Positions 33,143-42,434 of a DNA stretch of 64,000 bases are shown here, piece after piece; position 1 is the first letter of the stretch, and the number at the start of each line of letters is the position of its first letter. Origin of the DNA: Clostridium aestuarii (lineage in GTDB: Bacteria; Bacillota; Clostridia; Clostridiales; Clostridiaceae); NCBI RefSeq assembly GCF_026735135.1, contig NZ_JAPQER010000001.1:503500-567499 (forward strand), written 5' to 3'. The position numbers and the translations under genes were made by a program. The notes beneath the pieces were generated by a model. It worked only from the letters and a program-made list of their open reading frames with translations. It was not told the origin of the DNA and did not search any database.

Positions 33143-34405
33143 TTAAACAGCTTTTTTCAATTTTTTTTTAAATTTATCAGATAAAATTTCTTCTATTATA
33201 TCATTTATAATAACTACTCCCTGAAGCTTTTCTTCGCTATCAATAACAGGTATTGTTATAAGATTATATTTTATGAATTTCTTCATAGCTGTATCTAAAT
33301 TTTCGTCATCTTTTAATTTTATAATTTCTGTTTTCATAATATCTTTCAACTTACGATTAGGCTCTGAAAAAACTAACTCTCTTAAAGATATTACCCCCTG
33401 AAGCTTTTCATACTCATCAGTTATATATATATAATGAGATACTTCATCGTCTGGTTTAATCTCTTTGAGTAGTTCCAATGTTTCTACTGCTGTTATATTT
33501 ATATTTAAAGCTACATGATCTGTATTCATTATACTTCCAACAGCCTCATCCTCGTATTTCATAAGATCTCTAATTTTCTCTTCATCCTCTGTTTCTAAAT
33601 TAATAAGTAAGTTTTCTGCTGTTTCTTCATCAAGTTCCTCTAAAATATCTGCTATTTCATCATTTGACATATTATTCAAAATTTCTGATACTTTAGATTG
33701 ATTCATTGTTTCTAAAATATCTGCCTGAATCTCTGGGTCAATTTCTTCAAGAGTATCTGCTGCAAGATGCTCATCCAAACTCTCAAATATTCTATTTCTA
33801 TATTTTAAATCGACTTCTTCTAAAATATCTGCAATATCTGCTGGATGAAGCTCAGATATTTTTTTATATGGTACAGATATTTTCAATCCATCATTTACCA
33901 TTTCAAGTGATTCTACATCATCCCACATTATAATCTTTTCATTTGGTTTTTTATTAAATAACTTATAGAAAAATTTAATAATTTTTTCTAATTTATATCG
34001 TCTGGTTACAGCTAAAAATCCAGTATCAACTGCAATTACCCTTATTTCCCCCGCAATATCTGCCATTCTTAAATCATTAACTCTTACAACTTTTTTCCCA
34101 TTCACATCAACTATTTGCTTATTAAGTAAATGTTTAGATAAGAGATAGGAATATGCTCTTGGAATTATATCTTTTACCACTCTTACCTTTATGTGCATTT
34201 TTCCATCCTTATCATAAAAGTTAATGTTTCTAAACTCATAGTTAAATACTTCACTACCTTTTTTAACCTTATACCCTATAGCTTTAGGATATCCCTCTCT
34301 AGCCGTTACATATACGTCATTAATCCTACCTATACAGTCTTCATATTCATCATAAAGCTCTTTGTGAAGTATTTCACTTAAATAGAAACTACTAAGCTTT
34401 TTCAT
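33143..34405 (-). CDS. PRC-barrel / MgtE-N / CBS-pair protein lacking the channel domain
   Basis: 420 residues from ATG 34405 (GGGAGG 7 bases upstream). Residues about 1-190 hold two PRC-barrel-like segments (LYDEYEDCIGRINDVYVTA, EIRVIAVDTGFLAVTRRY). The MgtE N-terminal superhelix follows (ELHPADIADILEEV, ADTLEEIDPEIQADILE, about 195-300). A CBS pair closes the protein (AVGSIMNTDHVALN, DIMKTEIIKL, about 300-410). The five-helix magnesium channel of MgtE is absent, so this is a soluble sensor-like protein. It may sense Mg or nucleotides. Its partner is unknown. Confidence 0.85.
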   Translation of the reverse strand: MKKLSSFYLSEILHKELYDEYEDCIGRINDVYVTAREGYPKAIGYKVKKGSEVFNYEFRNINFYDKDGKMHIKVRVVKDIIPRAYSYLLSKHLLNKQIVDVNGKKVVRVNDLRMADIAGEIRVIAVDTGFLAVTRRYKLEKIIKFFYKLFNKKPNEKIIMWDDVESLEMVNDGLKISVPYKKISELHPADIADILEEVDLKYRNRIFESLDEHLAADTLEEIDPEIQADILETMNQSKVSEILNNMSNDEIADILEELDEETAENLLINLETEDEEKIRDLMKYEDEAVGSIMNTDHVALNINITAVETLELLKEIKPDDEVSHYIYITDEYEKLQGVISLRELVFSEPNRKLKDIMKTEIIKLKDDENLDTAMKKFIKYNLITIPVIDSEEKLQGVVIINDIIEEILSDKFKKKLKKAV

Positions 34406-34993
34406 GGATATTCCTCCCTTCGTATATAGAGGAAATCCCACTTAAAATAATTGAGAACTGATAATATCTTTTAAATATTATTTAAATATTATTTATACTC
34501 TAAAAACTAAGTTATTAACTATTTAATTTATTTCTCATTAAAATTCTATATTCTAATATTCTTTTAAACATAGCTATTTTTTCTTATTAAGGTGCTAAAA
34601 GTTTGACATAGTTATATTAATTATCAACTTTCAACTACTAAAAAGTTTCCCCTATATACAATATTCAGTTTTAAGTTCTTGTCTGACCTCCACCTAAGGG
34701 GATCACCTTCCATTAATTCCACCTCTTTTCAAAATAGAACACCTAAATTTTACTTCTTCACTATAAATTATATTATACTTTTTTCAAAATGCAACCATAT
34801 AAAAAGCATTTTGTTTAAATTTATTTATTTATACATGTTTATATACATTTTATACAAATTTTCTACGTTTTTCTTTCAAATTCACAATATAAGAAAAGTA
34901 CGACTGCACTTTTCTTATGTTGTGCAAATAAATTAATTTATATTTTACTTATGTTATGTTAATATTATTACTAGATTTGGAGGAATATTTTAT
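34406..34993. other. Long intergenic region upstream of the MgtE-like gene
   Basis: Nearly 590 bases. Contains a minus-strand sigma-A-like promoter (TTGCAT at about 34788-34793, 16-base spacer, TATAAT), a putative 29-codon gene at 34624-34713 and an inverted repeat TCCCCT/AGGGGA inside that gene. A GAAAAGTACGACTGCACTTTTC hairpin-like palindrome is at about 34893-34914. I looked for an M-box magnesium riboswitch and did not find its conserved core. Confidence 0.5.
34624..34713 (-). CDS. Putative 29-residue small protein
   Basis: Minus-strand ATG at 34713, preceded by GAGGTGG with 5-base spacing, encodes MEGDPLRWRSDKNLKLNIVY and nine more residues ending VVES. A sigma-A-like promoter sits about 50-80 bases upstream. 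The peptide is strongly charged at its N-terminus and has no signal or membrane segment. Alternatively the segment is a structured RNA, since TCCCCT near its start can pair with AGGGGA near its end. I do not recognise it, and I list it for its ribosome-binding site. Confidence 0.4.
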   Translation of the reverse strand: MEGDPLRWRSDKNLKLNIVYRGNFLVVES

Positions 34994-36880
34994 ATGAAAA
35001 TAAACAAACAATTTTTACCTATGGATAACCAAGACTTGAAAGAACGAAATATAGATCAACTAGATTTTATAATTATAACTGGTGATGCATATGTAGATCA
35101 TCCTTCCTTTGGCACAGCAGTAATAGGTCGTGTTCTTGAGCATGAGGGCTTCACAGTAGGTATTATTTCACAGCCTGATTGGCACAATGTTGAAGATTTC
35201 AGAAAACTTGGAAAACCTAAATATGGGTTTTTAATAAACTCTGGAAATATGGATTCAATGGTAAATCATTATACCTCATCTAAAAAGAAACGTAGCATTG
35301 ATTTATTTTCACCAGGTGGTGAAAGAGGTCATAGACCTGACAAAGCTTTAATTGTATATTGTAATAGAGCTCGCGAGGCCTATAAAGACGTTCCTATAAT
35401 AATCGGTGGAATAGAAGCTAGCCTAAGACGTTTTGCTCATTATGATTATTGGGATAATCGATTAAGAAGAAGTGTTTTAATCGATTCTAAAGCTGATTTA
35501 CTAGTATATGGTATGGGTGAAAAAACAGTAACACAAATAGCTAATCTTCTAAAGTACGGAATGAATATAAAAAGGATAACCAATGTTAGAGGAACTGTTT
35601 ATGCAACTAAAACATTAGATGAAGTAATAGACTATATCGATGTATCTTCTTTCGAAAATTGTGTACAAGATAAAAAAGCTTATGCTGAAAGTTTTAAAAT
35701 AGAATATTTTGAACAGGACAGTATAAATGGTCGCAACATAGTACAAAAGCATGGTGATAGATATATAGTTCAAAATAAGCCTCAAGAACTTTTATCTGAA
35801 GCAGAAATGGATATGGTATACAGCTTACCTTATACTAGAACTTATCATCCTATATATGAAGAAAAAGGTGGCGTACCTGCTATTAGGGAGATAAAGTTTT
35901 CTATAACAAGCCATAGAGGATGTTTTGGTGGCTGTTCTTTTTGTGCTCTTAATTTCCATCAAGGCAGAACTATTCAACATAGAAGCCAAGAATCAATTAT
36001 AGAAGAAGCTAAAATGCTAACAACTTTAGATGATTTTAAAGGATATATACATGATGTAGGGGGCCCTACTGCTAATTTTAGACATAGATCTTGTGAAAAC
36101 CAAAAGGAAAGAGGCGTATGCAAAAATAAACAGTGTCTATTTCCAAAACCTTGTAAAAATTTAAAAGCAAATCACAAAGAATACTTGAATTTACTTAGAA
36201 AAATTAGAAAATTACCCAAAATAAAAAAAGTATTTATTCGTTCTGGAATACGATTTGACTATCTTATGGCTGATAAAGATGATACGTTTTTCAAAGAATT
36301 ATGTGAACATCATATCAGCGGTCAATTAAAGGTTGCACCAGAACATATAAGTGATAAAGTATTAAAATGTATGGGAAAACCTAAAAATGAAGTTTATGAA
36401 AAATTTCAGAAAAAATATTATGAAATAAATAAAAAATTAGGAAAAAAACAATTTTTAGTTCCATACTTAATGTCAAGTCATCCTGGCAGCGATTTAAATG
36501 TAGCAATTGAACTTGCACTTTACATAAAAAAGATGGGATATACTCCAGAACAGGTTCAAGATTTTTATCCTACTCCAGGTAGTCTTTCAACTGCCATGTA
36601 TTACACAGGAATAAACCCTCTTACTGGTGAAAGTGTTTATGTTCCCAAAACTTTTGAGGAAAAATCAATGCAAAGAGCATTACTTCAATTCTCAAAACCT
36701 GAAAATTATAATTTAGTAAAAAAAGCTTTAATTAAAACCAATAGAGAAGATTTGATTGGTTTTGGTAAGGATTGCTTAATTCCACCAAGACCACCTAAAA
36801 CAAAATCTAAAATAACACCATCTAAAAATAAATCAAATAAAAATAAACATAAAAAGCTACCTAAAAAATCAGGCAGATAA
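34994..36880 (+). CDS. YgiQ family radical SAM protein
   Basis: 628 residues. An N-terminal UPF0313 domain ([39 protein letters not shown]) precedes a radical SAM core whose cluster motif is [16 protein letters not shown] (C-X3-C-X2-C) near residue 312. The lysine-rich C-terminal tail is typical. A CxxxxxxCxxxxC-like segment ([12 protein letters not shown]) lies near 375. Reaction unknown in this family. GGAGG precedes the ATG. It is convergent with the membrane protein at 36882 and shares a terminator with it. Confidence 0.93.
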   Translation: MKINKQFLPMDNQDLKERNIDQLDFIIITGDAYVDHPSFGTAVIGRVLEHEGFTVGIISQPDWHNVEDFRKLGKPKYGFLINSGNMDSMVNHYTSSKKKRSIDLFSPGGERGHRPDKALIVYCNRAREAYKDVPIIIGGIEASLRRFAHYDYWDNRLRRSVLIDSKADLLVYGMGEKTVTQIANLLKYGMNIKRITNVRGTVYATKTLDEVIDYIDVSSFENCVQDKKAYAESFKIEYFEQDSINGRNIVQKHGDRYIVQNKPQELLSEAEMDMVYSLPYTRTYHPIYEEKGGVPAIREIKFSITSHRGCFGGCSFCALNFHQGRTIQHRSQESIIEEAKMLTTLDDFKGYIHDVGGPTANFRHRSCENQKERGVCKNKQCLFPKPCKNLKANHKEYLNLLRKIRKLPKIKKVFIRSGIRFDYLMADKDDTFFKELCEHHISGQLKVAPEHISDKVLKCMGKPKNEVYEKFQKKYYEINKKLGKKQFLVPYLMSSHPGSDLNVAIELALYIKKMGYTPEQVQDFYPTPGSLSTAMYYTGINPLTGESVYVPKTFEEKSMQRALLQFSKPENYNLVKKALIKTNREDLIGFGKDCLIPPRPPKTKSKITPSKNKSNKNKHKKLPKKSGR

Positions 36881-36900
36881 TTTATCTACCTGATTTTTTT
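36865..36900. terminator. Bidirectional terminator between ygiQ-like and membrane protein genes
   Basis: About 18-bp stem with one mismatch (AAAAAATCAGGcAGATAA). Both convergent stop codons lie inside the hairpin; T-runs on both strands. Confidence 0.88.
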
Positions 36901-37538
36901 AACTTATTAATTACATAATTCAAGCTTACAAGCCATAATATCTCCCCAATAACACTTTCCATAAAAATTGGTTTTCCTAAAATAATTAACATATTTTCAA
37001 TTATTAAAGTAATTGATGAAATTATAATTAAAGCAATTCCTTTATTATCCACATTCTTATTACAAAAGTTTATTGCAATCATTATTAAAAATATATTAAT
37101 AAGAATATACGCACCACATATATATTCCATTTTTATAAATTTCATATAATACCCATATTTTAAATCTAACATTGTAATAACAGGATATTTATAAATTATA
37201 AATGCATATATTATCGTTAAAATTCCACTTATAAAAAACATATGTGAAAAATTAATCTTTTCGCTTCTAATTAAGATATAAATAGTTATAAGTGCTGCCA
37301 TGGGTACACATATTAAATTTAAAAAATATATAGGTTTTACTATAAAAATATATTTAATGTTTTGTACTGCAAACATAATTAATAAAGTTATGTACCTTAA
37401 TAACATTCCAACAAAAACGCCTCTACTAAGCCTTCGTATCTTTGTAGGTGCATATTTTGAACTTTTAGTTAACCCCTCATATATTACAACTATCATAAAT
37501 AATAATAAAACAAGATAAATATAAATTTTCAATAACAT
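36882..37538 (-). CDS. Hypothetical polytopic membrane protein
   Basis: About 218 residues and seven hydrophobic segments, with lysines concentrated at loops and the C-terminus (NKLKKSGR). No family recognised. The layout (seven short helices, no soluble domain) resembles sensor-type or 7TM domains, but no signalling domain is attached. Start uncertain: the frame opens with TTG at 37550, whose next bases are a GGAG. The ATG at 37538 is only 3 bases from that GGAG, and a TTG at 37532 has better spacing. Confidence 0.7.
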   Translation of the reverse strand: MLLKIYIYLVLLLFMIVVIYEGLTKSSKYAPTKIRRLSRGVFVGMLLRYITLLIMFAVQNIKYIFIVKPIYFLNLICVPMAALITIYILIRSEKINFSHMFFISGILTIIYAFIIYKYPVITMLDLKYGYYMKFIKMEYICGAYILINIFLIMIAINFCNKNVDNKGIALIIISSITLIIENMLIILGKPIFMESVIGEILWLVSLNYVINKLKKSGR

Positions 37539-37593
37539 ATACTCCAACAAATTACTATCACTTATAATTATTATATTTGTCTGTTAAATATTC

Positions 37594-38496
37594 TTATTTC
37601 TTTAAACTATTAATATTTTTAACCCCTAAAACTTTTAATCCACCTGGTATGCATTCTATAGTAATAGGGAAATCTGGTCCTCTTTCTCCATCTATATCCG
37701 TTACAATATTTTCATCACATTCTATTTTAAGCTTATTAGTTTTAAAATATATTAATCCATTAAATCCTTCTAAATGCTCACCTCTTAGCATTTTCACAAA
37801 TAATGTTATAATATCCTTTATCATTCCAGCTTTAAATATAATAACATCAAACAATCCATCTGTAACATCAGATTTATATGCTAACTTAAAATTCCCAGCT
37901 GTCTGTCCATTAAATACAAGCATTAAATACATGTCTCCATCAAACTCTTTATCTAACGAATGAACCTTAACCCCTATTTTTCTAAGATTAGGTATTTGTT
38001 CTACAGCTTTAACATAATAAGCAAGTTTACCCATCATGTTTTTAAGGTTAACATCAGTTTTTTGAGATATATCAGTAAACAATCCTGTACTTGCTACATT
38101 TATGAAATATTTATCATTAATTTTACCTAAATCTAAAGCTTTTATTTTACTATTTAAAATTTGCTCACATGCCTTATCTACATCTTGAGGCATTCCTATA
38201 AATCTTGCAAAATCATTAGCAGTTCCAACTGGTAATATAGAAATAGGAAGATCTATTTTTAATTTTTTCATAATATTTACTACATTATCTACAGTTCCAT
38301 CCCCTCCGGCAATCAATACATATTTATATGTATCATCAATATCTTGGAATGCTTGACTTAATTCATACTCTTTACTAATTCTAAAAGGAGAAACTATATA
38401 ATTATATTTTTGGTGTATTCTTATAACATTATCCAAATCATATAATATTGTATTTTCACCTGAATATGGATTGTATATAAATTTAACTTTATTCAT
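37594..38496 (-). CDS. Diacylglycerol/lipid kinase family protein (DgkB/YegS)
   Basis: 300 residues. The ATP-binding hallmarks of the DAG kinase catalytic domain are present: YNPYSGEN near residue 10, AGGDGTVDNVVN near 65 and LPVGTANDFARFIG near 95. The C-terminal beta-rich domain contains FNGQTAGNFKLA and VTDIDGERGPDFP. It phosphorylates diacylglycerol, or a related lipid, at the inner membrane and recycles it into phospholipid synthesis. Neighbouring plsC and pssA belong to the same pathway but are separate transcripts. Confidence 0.92.
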   Translation of the reverse strand: MNKVKFIYNPYSGENTILYDLDNVIRIHQKYNYIVSPFRISKEYELSQAFQDIDDTYKYVLIAGGDGTVDNVVNIMKKLKIDLPISILPVGTANDFARFIGMPQDVDKACEQILNSKIKALDLGKINDKYFINVASTGLFTDISQKTDVNLKNMMGKLAYYVKAVEQIPNLRKIGVKVHSLDKEFDGDMYLMLVFNGQTAGNFKLAYKSDVTDGLFDVIIFKAGMIKDIITLFVKMLRGEHLEGFNGLIYFKTNKLKIECDENIVTDIDGERGPDFPITIECIPGGLKVLGVKNINSLKK

Positions 38497-38543
38497 ATTA
38501 AACTCTCCTACTACTTTTTACATATATAATGTTAACTTAATTC

Positions 38544-38573
38544 ATTATACTCTGAAACTACTATAATTATCAA
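38544..38573 (-). promoter_or_regulatory. Sigma-A promoter of the lipid kinase gene
   Basis: Minus strand TTGATA (38568-38573), 18-base spacer, TATAAT (38544-38549). Confidence 0.6.
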
Positions 38574-38579
38574 CCTTAT

Positions 38580-38762
38580 AAAGAGGATTCTTGGCCTCAG
38601 ATAAAGTTTTTACTTCAGCTAAAACTTACAATTTCTTATCTAGTATCGTACTCACCCTATGTAATTAGTTGCATGTATACATTGAGTATAATTTAGAATA
38701 TAGCAATTAATATTTAAGCAGTAATATGGGTGCACTTCATTTACCCATATTACTGCTTTTTT
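38580..38762 (+). other. Possible plus-strand small RNA ending at an orphan terminator
   Basis: No gene in 38497-38821 on either strand. A long imperfect hairpin spans about 38598-38642 (AGATAA/TTATCT outer, AAGTTTT/AAAACTT inner). A TTAGTT-N16-TATAAT promoter-like pair ends near 38692 on the plus strand. The region ends with a strong plus-strand terminator at 38716-38762. Both flanking genes run on the minus strand, so this terminator has no obvious client. Confidence 0.35.
38716..38762 (+). terminator. Strong plus-strand terminator without an upstream gene
   Basis: 16-bp perfect stem (AAGCAGTAATATGGGT), 11-base loop, then TTTTTT on the plus strand. The minus-strand flank is only moderately T-rich. 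It may still serve the CBS gene ending at 38822. Confidence 0.8.
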
Positions 38763-38821
38763 ACTTTAATTAACATTTTATTTTAATAAAAATTCAAATT
38801 ATAAAATATATAAACATATAT

Positions 38822-39250
38822 TTATATCATTGGGCTACATGGTTCTGAAATTTCTGTTAATGCTCCTTCTGCATCATTTGCAAGATTTGGCTCAACGGCT
38901 AAATCTCCTAAAGATACTATTCCAGCTAATTTATTATTTTCTACTACAGGAAGTCTTCTTATTTGTCTTTCACTCATTATTCTAGAAGCATCATGAATAT
39001 CCATTTCTGGTGTACCTAAAACAGGATTTGAACTCATTATACTTCTAACCTTTTGATTACAAACATTTTGACCTTCAGCCGCAGATCTTAATGCAATATC
39101 TCTGTCTGTAACTATTCCAATAACTTTCTCTCCATTACATACAGGTATAGAACCCACATCATGTTCTTTCATCATTTGTGCTGCACATTCTACTGAATCT
39201 TCTACACTTATAGTTGCTACAGTTTTAGTCATTATATTTTTTATTTTCAT
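38822..39250 (-). CDS. CBS-pair protein
   Basis: 142 residues from ATG 39250, with a perfect AAGGAGGTG site 6 bases upstream. Two CBS domains fill the protein: IMTKTVATISVEDSVECAAQ, IGIVTDRDIALRS, then IMSSNPVLGTPEMDIHDAS, AGIVSLGDLAVEP. Such stand-alone pairs bind adenosine nucleotides and regulate partners allosterically. It is a single-gene unit, divergent from pssA. Target unknown. Confidence 0.92.
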   Translation of the reverse strand: MKIKNIMTKTVATISVEDSVECAAQMMKEHDVGSIPVCNGEKVIGIVTDRDIALRSAAEGQNVCNQKVRSIMSSNPVLGTPEMDIHDASRIMSERQIRRLPVVENNKLAGIVSLGDLAVEPNLANDAEGALTEISEPCSPMI

Positions 39251-39425
39251 GTAAAGCACCTCCTTAAACTATTTTAACCACTTGAAATACTTTATATGAA
39301 TTTAAACATTGTTTTTTTATTTTTTTTATTTATACCTTAAATAATTTGCAAAAGTAATATATAATTGTATTATATGTGATAACTTGTTTTATAATTGTAG
39401 TAATAATATTTAGGAGTGTTATTTT

Positions 39426-39947
39426 ATGTCAAAAATATCAAAAAACGCCTTGCCTAACCTATTTACTTTTGGAAATCTTATTTTTGGAATAATGTCGTTA
39501 ATAATGACATTTCAAGATCATTATAAATCAGCTTGTATATTCATTTTATTCTCAGGAATTATGGACAGATATGATGGACGTGTTGCTAGGTTTTTAAACG
39601 TATCAAGTGACCTTGGAAAAGAATTAGATTCATTAGCTGATTTGGTTTCTTTTGGTGTAGCACCTTCGCTTTTAGTTTTTTATTTATACGATTTAATAAA
39701 TTTAGGATTTATAGGTTATTTATTAGTTTTAATATTTCCACTAGCTGGAGCATATAGACTTGCAAGATTTAATTGCTCAAATTTTGATGGAAATTTCACA
39801 GGAATTCCTATTACTGCAGCAGGTATACTTGTGGCTTTATATTCTTTTGTAACACTAAAAAACCCATCTAATATTATACTAACTGAAATAATTATGATTT
39901 TACTATCTTATCTTATGGTTAGTAAATTAAAGATAAAAAAAGTGTGA
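39426..39947 (+). CDS. pssA: CDP-diacylglycerol-serine O-phosphatidyltransferase
   Basis: 173 residues with about five membrane spans. The CDP-alcohol phosphotransferase signature is intact as DRYDGRVAR, then an 8-residue gap, G, KEL, D, SLA, D (DG-X2-AR-X8-G-X3-D-X3-D). The N-terminal PNLFTFGNLIFG is typical of PssA. It makes phosphatidylserine, precursor of phosphatidylethanolamine; no psd gene is in the window. The stop lies inside a terminator shared with the convergent gene at 39962. Confidence 0.93.
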   Translation: MSKISKNALPNLFTFGNLIFGIMSLIMTFQDHYKSACIFILFSGIMDRYDGRVARFLNVSSDLGKELDSLADLVSFGVAPSLLVFYLYDLINLGFIGYLLVLIFPLAGAYRLARFNCSNFDGNFTGIPITAAGILVALYSFVTLKNPSNIILTEIIMILLSYLMVSKLKIKKV

Positions 39948-39963
39948 CTTTTTCACACTTTTT
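39936..39963. terminator. Bidirectional terminator between pssA and hypothetical gene
   Basis: 11-12-bp stem (AAAAAAGTGTGA) with a 5-base loop. It contains the pssA stop and abuts the convergent stop; T-runs on both strands. Confidence 0.85.
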
Positions 39964-40291
39964 ATTCTTTAAATAATAACTCTTCGTCTATTTCATTTAA
40001 AATAAACTTCATATCCATTCTTCCTCTTATAATTTCAGATTTAAGCTCACAATATTGTTGATAATCCCCACTTGTCTGTTCCAAAGTTTTTATAAGCTCA
40101 TCTATGATATCTCCTAATTTATCTGCTCTTTTTAAAGCACCCTTAACATCATTCTTTTTAGATAAAGCTATCTTATTTAACTCGTCTGCTCCTCCAATTA
40201 ATAATCTATATGAACTAACCAGTTTTGTAAGAATATCTGATAGGTTATTAATATCACTATAATACGTTTCTATAACTTTTCTGCGGCCCAA
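39962..40291 (-). CDS. Hypothetical helical protein
   Basis: 109 residues, predicted entirely alpha-helical with heptad-like leucines (LSDILTKLVSSYRLLIGG, IIDELIKTLEQ). No family recognised. The only plausible start is TTG at 40291, with AGGGTGA 4 bases upstream; there is no in-frame ATG nearby. It may be co-transcribed with the cation antiporter gene lying 53 bases upstream of its start. No signal peptide or membrane span. Confidence 0.7.
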   Translation of the reverse strand: MGRRKVIETYYSDINNLSDILTKLVSSYRLLIGGADELNKIALSKKNDVKGALKRADKLGDIIDELIKTLEQTSGDYQQYCELKSEIIRGRMDMKFILNEIDEELLFKE

Positions 40292-40344
40292 GTAATCACC
40301 CTAGTACTTGATATCATAATAAATATATTAAAATATATTTAAAT

Positions 40345-41394
40345 TCATGCCAAATAATAATAAGCCATTGTAATTACTATATATATCGATATTAAAATAG
40401 CACCTTCAAGCCAGTAGGTTTTTCCATCCTGAAATACTATAAAAGACATTACTATAGCTATTCCACTCATAACAATCTGAAAATGACTAAATACATAAGC
40501 CATTTGTATTCCAGCTAAATATGAAAAAATTATAATTACCGGAGTAACAAAAAGAGCTATCTGTATACTAGAGCCTATAGCTATTTCAAGGCTCATATTT
40601 ACTTTATTCTGAGCAGCACACATTATAGCAGAAAAATTCTCACCAACATTTCCAAGTATAGGTATTAAGATTATTCCTATAAATTGTTGAGATAAATTGT
40701 ACTCATTTACCATTTCTTTTACATTAAATATAAGTTTTTCACTTATGATAAAAAGTAAGAGCGAGCTTATTATAATTTGTAATAATAATATATGCTTCTG
40801 TTTATTGTTATTAATTTGTAAATTATCAGTTTTTTTTTCGCTTACTAAAAAAAGATTACTATGAGTATACAGTGAAAATATAAGCCCTAATATATAAACA
40901 CATATGAGTACAATAGCAACTTTAATACTTATACAAACCATTACCTCTTTTGATATATCGCTATAACTTTCTAGAGATATCATAACTAACATTGCTACCA
41001 TTGCTAACAACAGCATATTAAAATTTGTTCTAGCTATTAGCTTATTAAATTTCTGTTCTCTATACTTTATTCCTCCAAAAAAAGTTGAAATACCAAGTAC
41101 TAGAAGCATATTACTTACAATAGAACCTATTAAAGCTGCTTTTGCCATAGGTACCATTCCAAAGCTTACAGACCATACTCCCATCATCAATTCTGGAAAA
41201 TTTCCTACTGTAGCAGCTAAAAGTCCTCCTCTTTTTTCTCCTATATATTCTGAAATTGCTGAAGTAAAATCACCAAGTAATATAGCTAATGGAACTACTG
41301 CTATAGAATAAATTATTGTATTTATCAAACTACAAGAAGTATTTATAAACATCAATATTAATGAAATCATTAAAAAAACATATTTTTTTTTCAT
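40345..41394 (-). CDS. Calcium/cation:proton antiporter (CAX family)
   Basis: 349 residues, about eleven membrane spans. The two inverted alpha-repeats of the Ca2+/cation antiporter superfamily are visible: AATVGNFPELMMG near residue 62 and LGNVGENFSAIMCA near 255. Both carry the conserved Gly-Asn and acidic Glu that coordinate the cation. The N-terminus may be a signal-anchor helix. It exports Ca2+ (or similar) in exchange for protons. Single copy, between two hypothetical genes. Confidence 0.9.
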   Translation of the reverse strand: MKKKYVFLMISLILMFINTSCSLINTIIYSIAVVPLAILLGDFTSAISEYIGEKRGGLLAATVGNFPELMMGVWSVSFGMVPMAKAALIGSIVSNMLLVLGISTFFGGIKYREQKFNKLIARTNFNMLLLAMVAMLVMISLESYSDISKEVMVCISIKVAIVLICVYILGLIFSLYTHSNLFLVSEKKTDNLQINNNKQKHILLLQIIISSLLLFIISEKLIFNVKEMVNEYNLSQQFIGIILIPILGNVGENFSAIMCAAQNKVNMSLEIAIGSSIQIALFVTPVIIIFSYLAGIQMAYVFSHFQIVMSGIAIVMSFIVFQDGKTYWLEGAILISIYIVITMAYYYLA

Positions 41395-41473
41395 AAAAAC
41401 ACCTATTCATAAATTATTGTAATTACCCTATGTGTCATTTTATGTCTTTATGATAAAAGGAGTTACACTAAAA

Positions 41474-42301
41474 TCACATATCTTCTTTATCAAAATCATT
41501 GTATAATTCTGAAATTTGTTTTTGTATAAATTTATATAAAAATTTAGAGGTTAAATCTAAAAATTTTAATAACATGTATTCAAATGATTCCTTACTTAAG
41601 TCATTTTCATCTAACGATTTTTCTATTGAAGCATAAAAAACATCAATTTTAACATTACTAGTCGGTTTATTAGGTAAATTTCGAGATACATTTGTTAATA
41701 TTTCTGCTGGACTTATAGTTTCTACTGAATTTTTTAGTAAAGGTTTCTTCTCATAATTCGTTTGACAAGGTGTCATAATCTCAGATTCTACTTCTACTGG
41801 TAAAATTCCTTTATCATAAGATTTGTCCATTTGTTTTTTATGTTCTTTACAAATCTTATATATAATTTCTCCCAAAGAAGTATTTAAATATTTTTTGTTT
41901 GTTAACATACTTTGAAACCTAATAATCATGTTATCTAAATCTTTTTTTGATATTTGAGGTATAGATTTGTTTAATACTTGTTTCACTATATTCTCTATAT
42001 CTTTATATTTATTTACCGTCCATTCATTTAGAATTTTATTCATATAGTCTATATCTTGTTTTTTATTTTTAATTGCTTGATTCAATCTATTTTTCTCAAT
42101 ATTTTCAGTAACTGCACTTAATTCTTTTGTTAATTCTCTAATTTCATATCTTAGCCTATTTGATTCCTGAGATATTTTCTTTTTATTATTCATTAAACAT
42201 TGAATCACATCTCTAGGCATTGCTTTTAAAACATCACTCATATCTATATCTTGAAATTCTATATTTTTAATTCGTCCTGTATTTTTTTCAACATTACCCA
42301 T
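41474..42301 (-). CDS. Hypothetical coiled-coil protein
   Basis: 275 residues, not recognised. The N-terminal 110 residues are strongly helical and charged (SNRLRYEIRELTKELSAV), a probable coiled coil. The middle is Pro/Ser/Asn-rich and the C-terminus is again helical, ending with an acidic tail. There is no signal peptide or membrane segment. AGGGGAAG precedes the ATG. Neither neighbour suggests a role. Confidence 0.7.
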   Translation of the reverse strand: MGNVEKNTGRIKNIEFQDIDMSDVLKAMPRDVIQCLMNNKKKISQESNRLRYEIRELTKELSAVTENIEKNRLNQAIKNKKQDIDYMNKILNEWTVNKYKDIENIVKQVLNKSIPQISKKDLDNMIIRFQSMLTNKKYLNTSLGEIIYKICKEHKKQMDKSYDKGILPVEVESEIMTPCQTNYEKKPLLKNSVETISPAEILTNVSRNLPNKPTSNVKIDVFYASIEKSLDENDLSKESFEYMLLKFLDLTSKFLYKFIQKQISELYNDFDKEDM

Positions 42302-42434
42302 ACTCTCTTCCCCTTTGCTATTTAAAATAATTTTTTAAATAAAATATTCCTTACTATATTTTATTTAAAAATTATTAAGGTGTGCTATAAGTATAGGATT
42401 TTAAAAATTAAAATTTATTCAATCTATTCCTGTT

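Noticed and set aside
34406..34800. M-box magnesium riboswitch upstream of the MgtE-like gene
   Set aside because: The conserved M-box core could not be found; the region holds a small open frame instead.
37577..37963. 128-codon plus-strand open frame at the end of the lipid kinase gene
   Set aside because: Antisense shadow of conserved kinase sequence; no ribosome-binding site.
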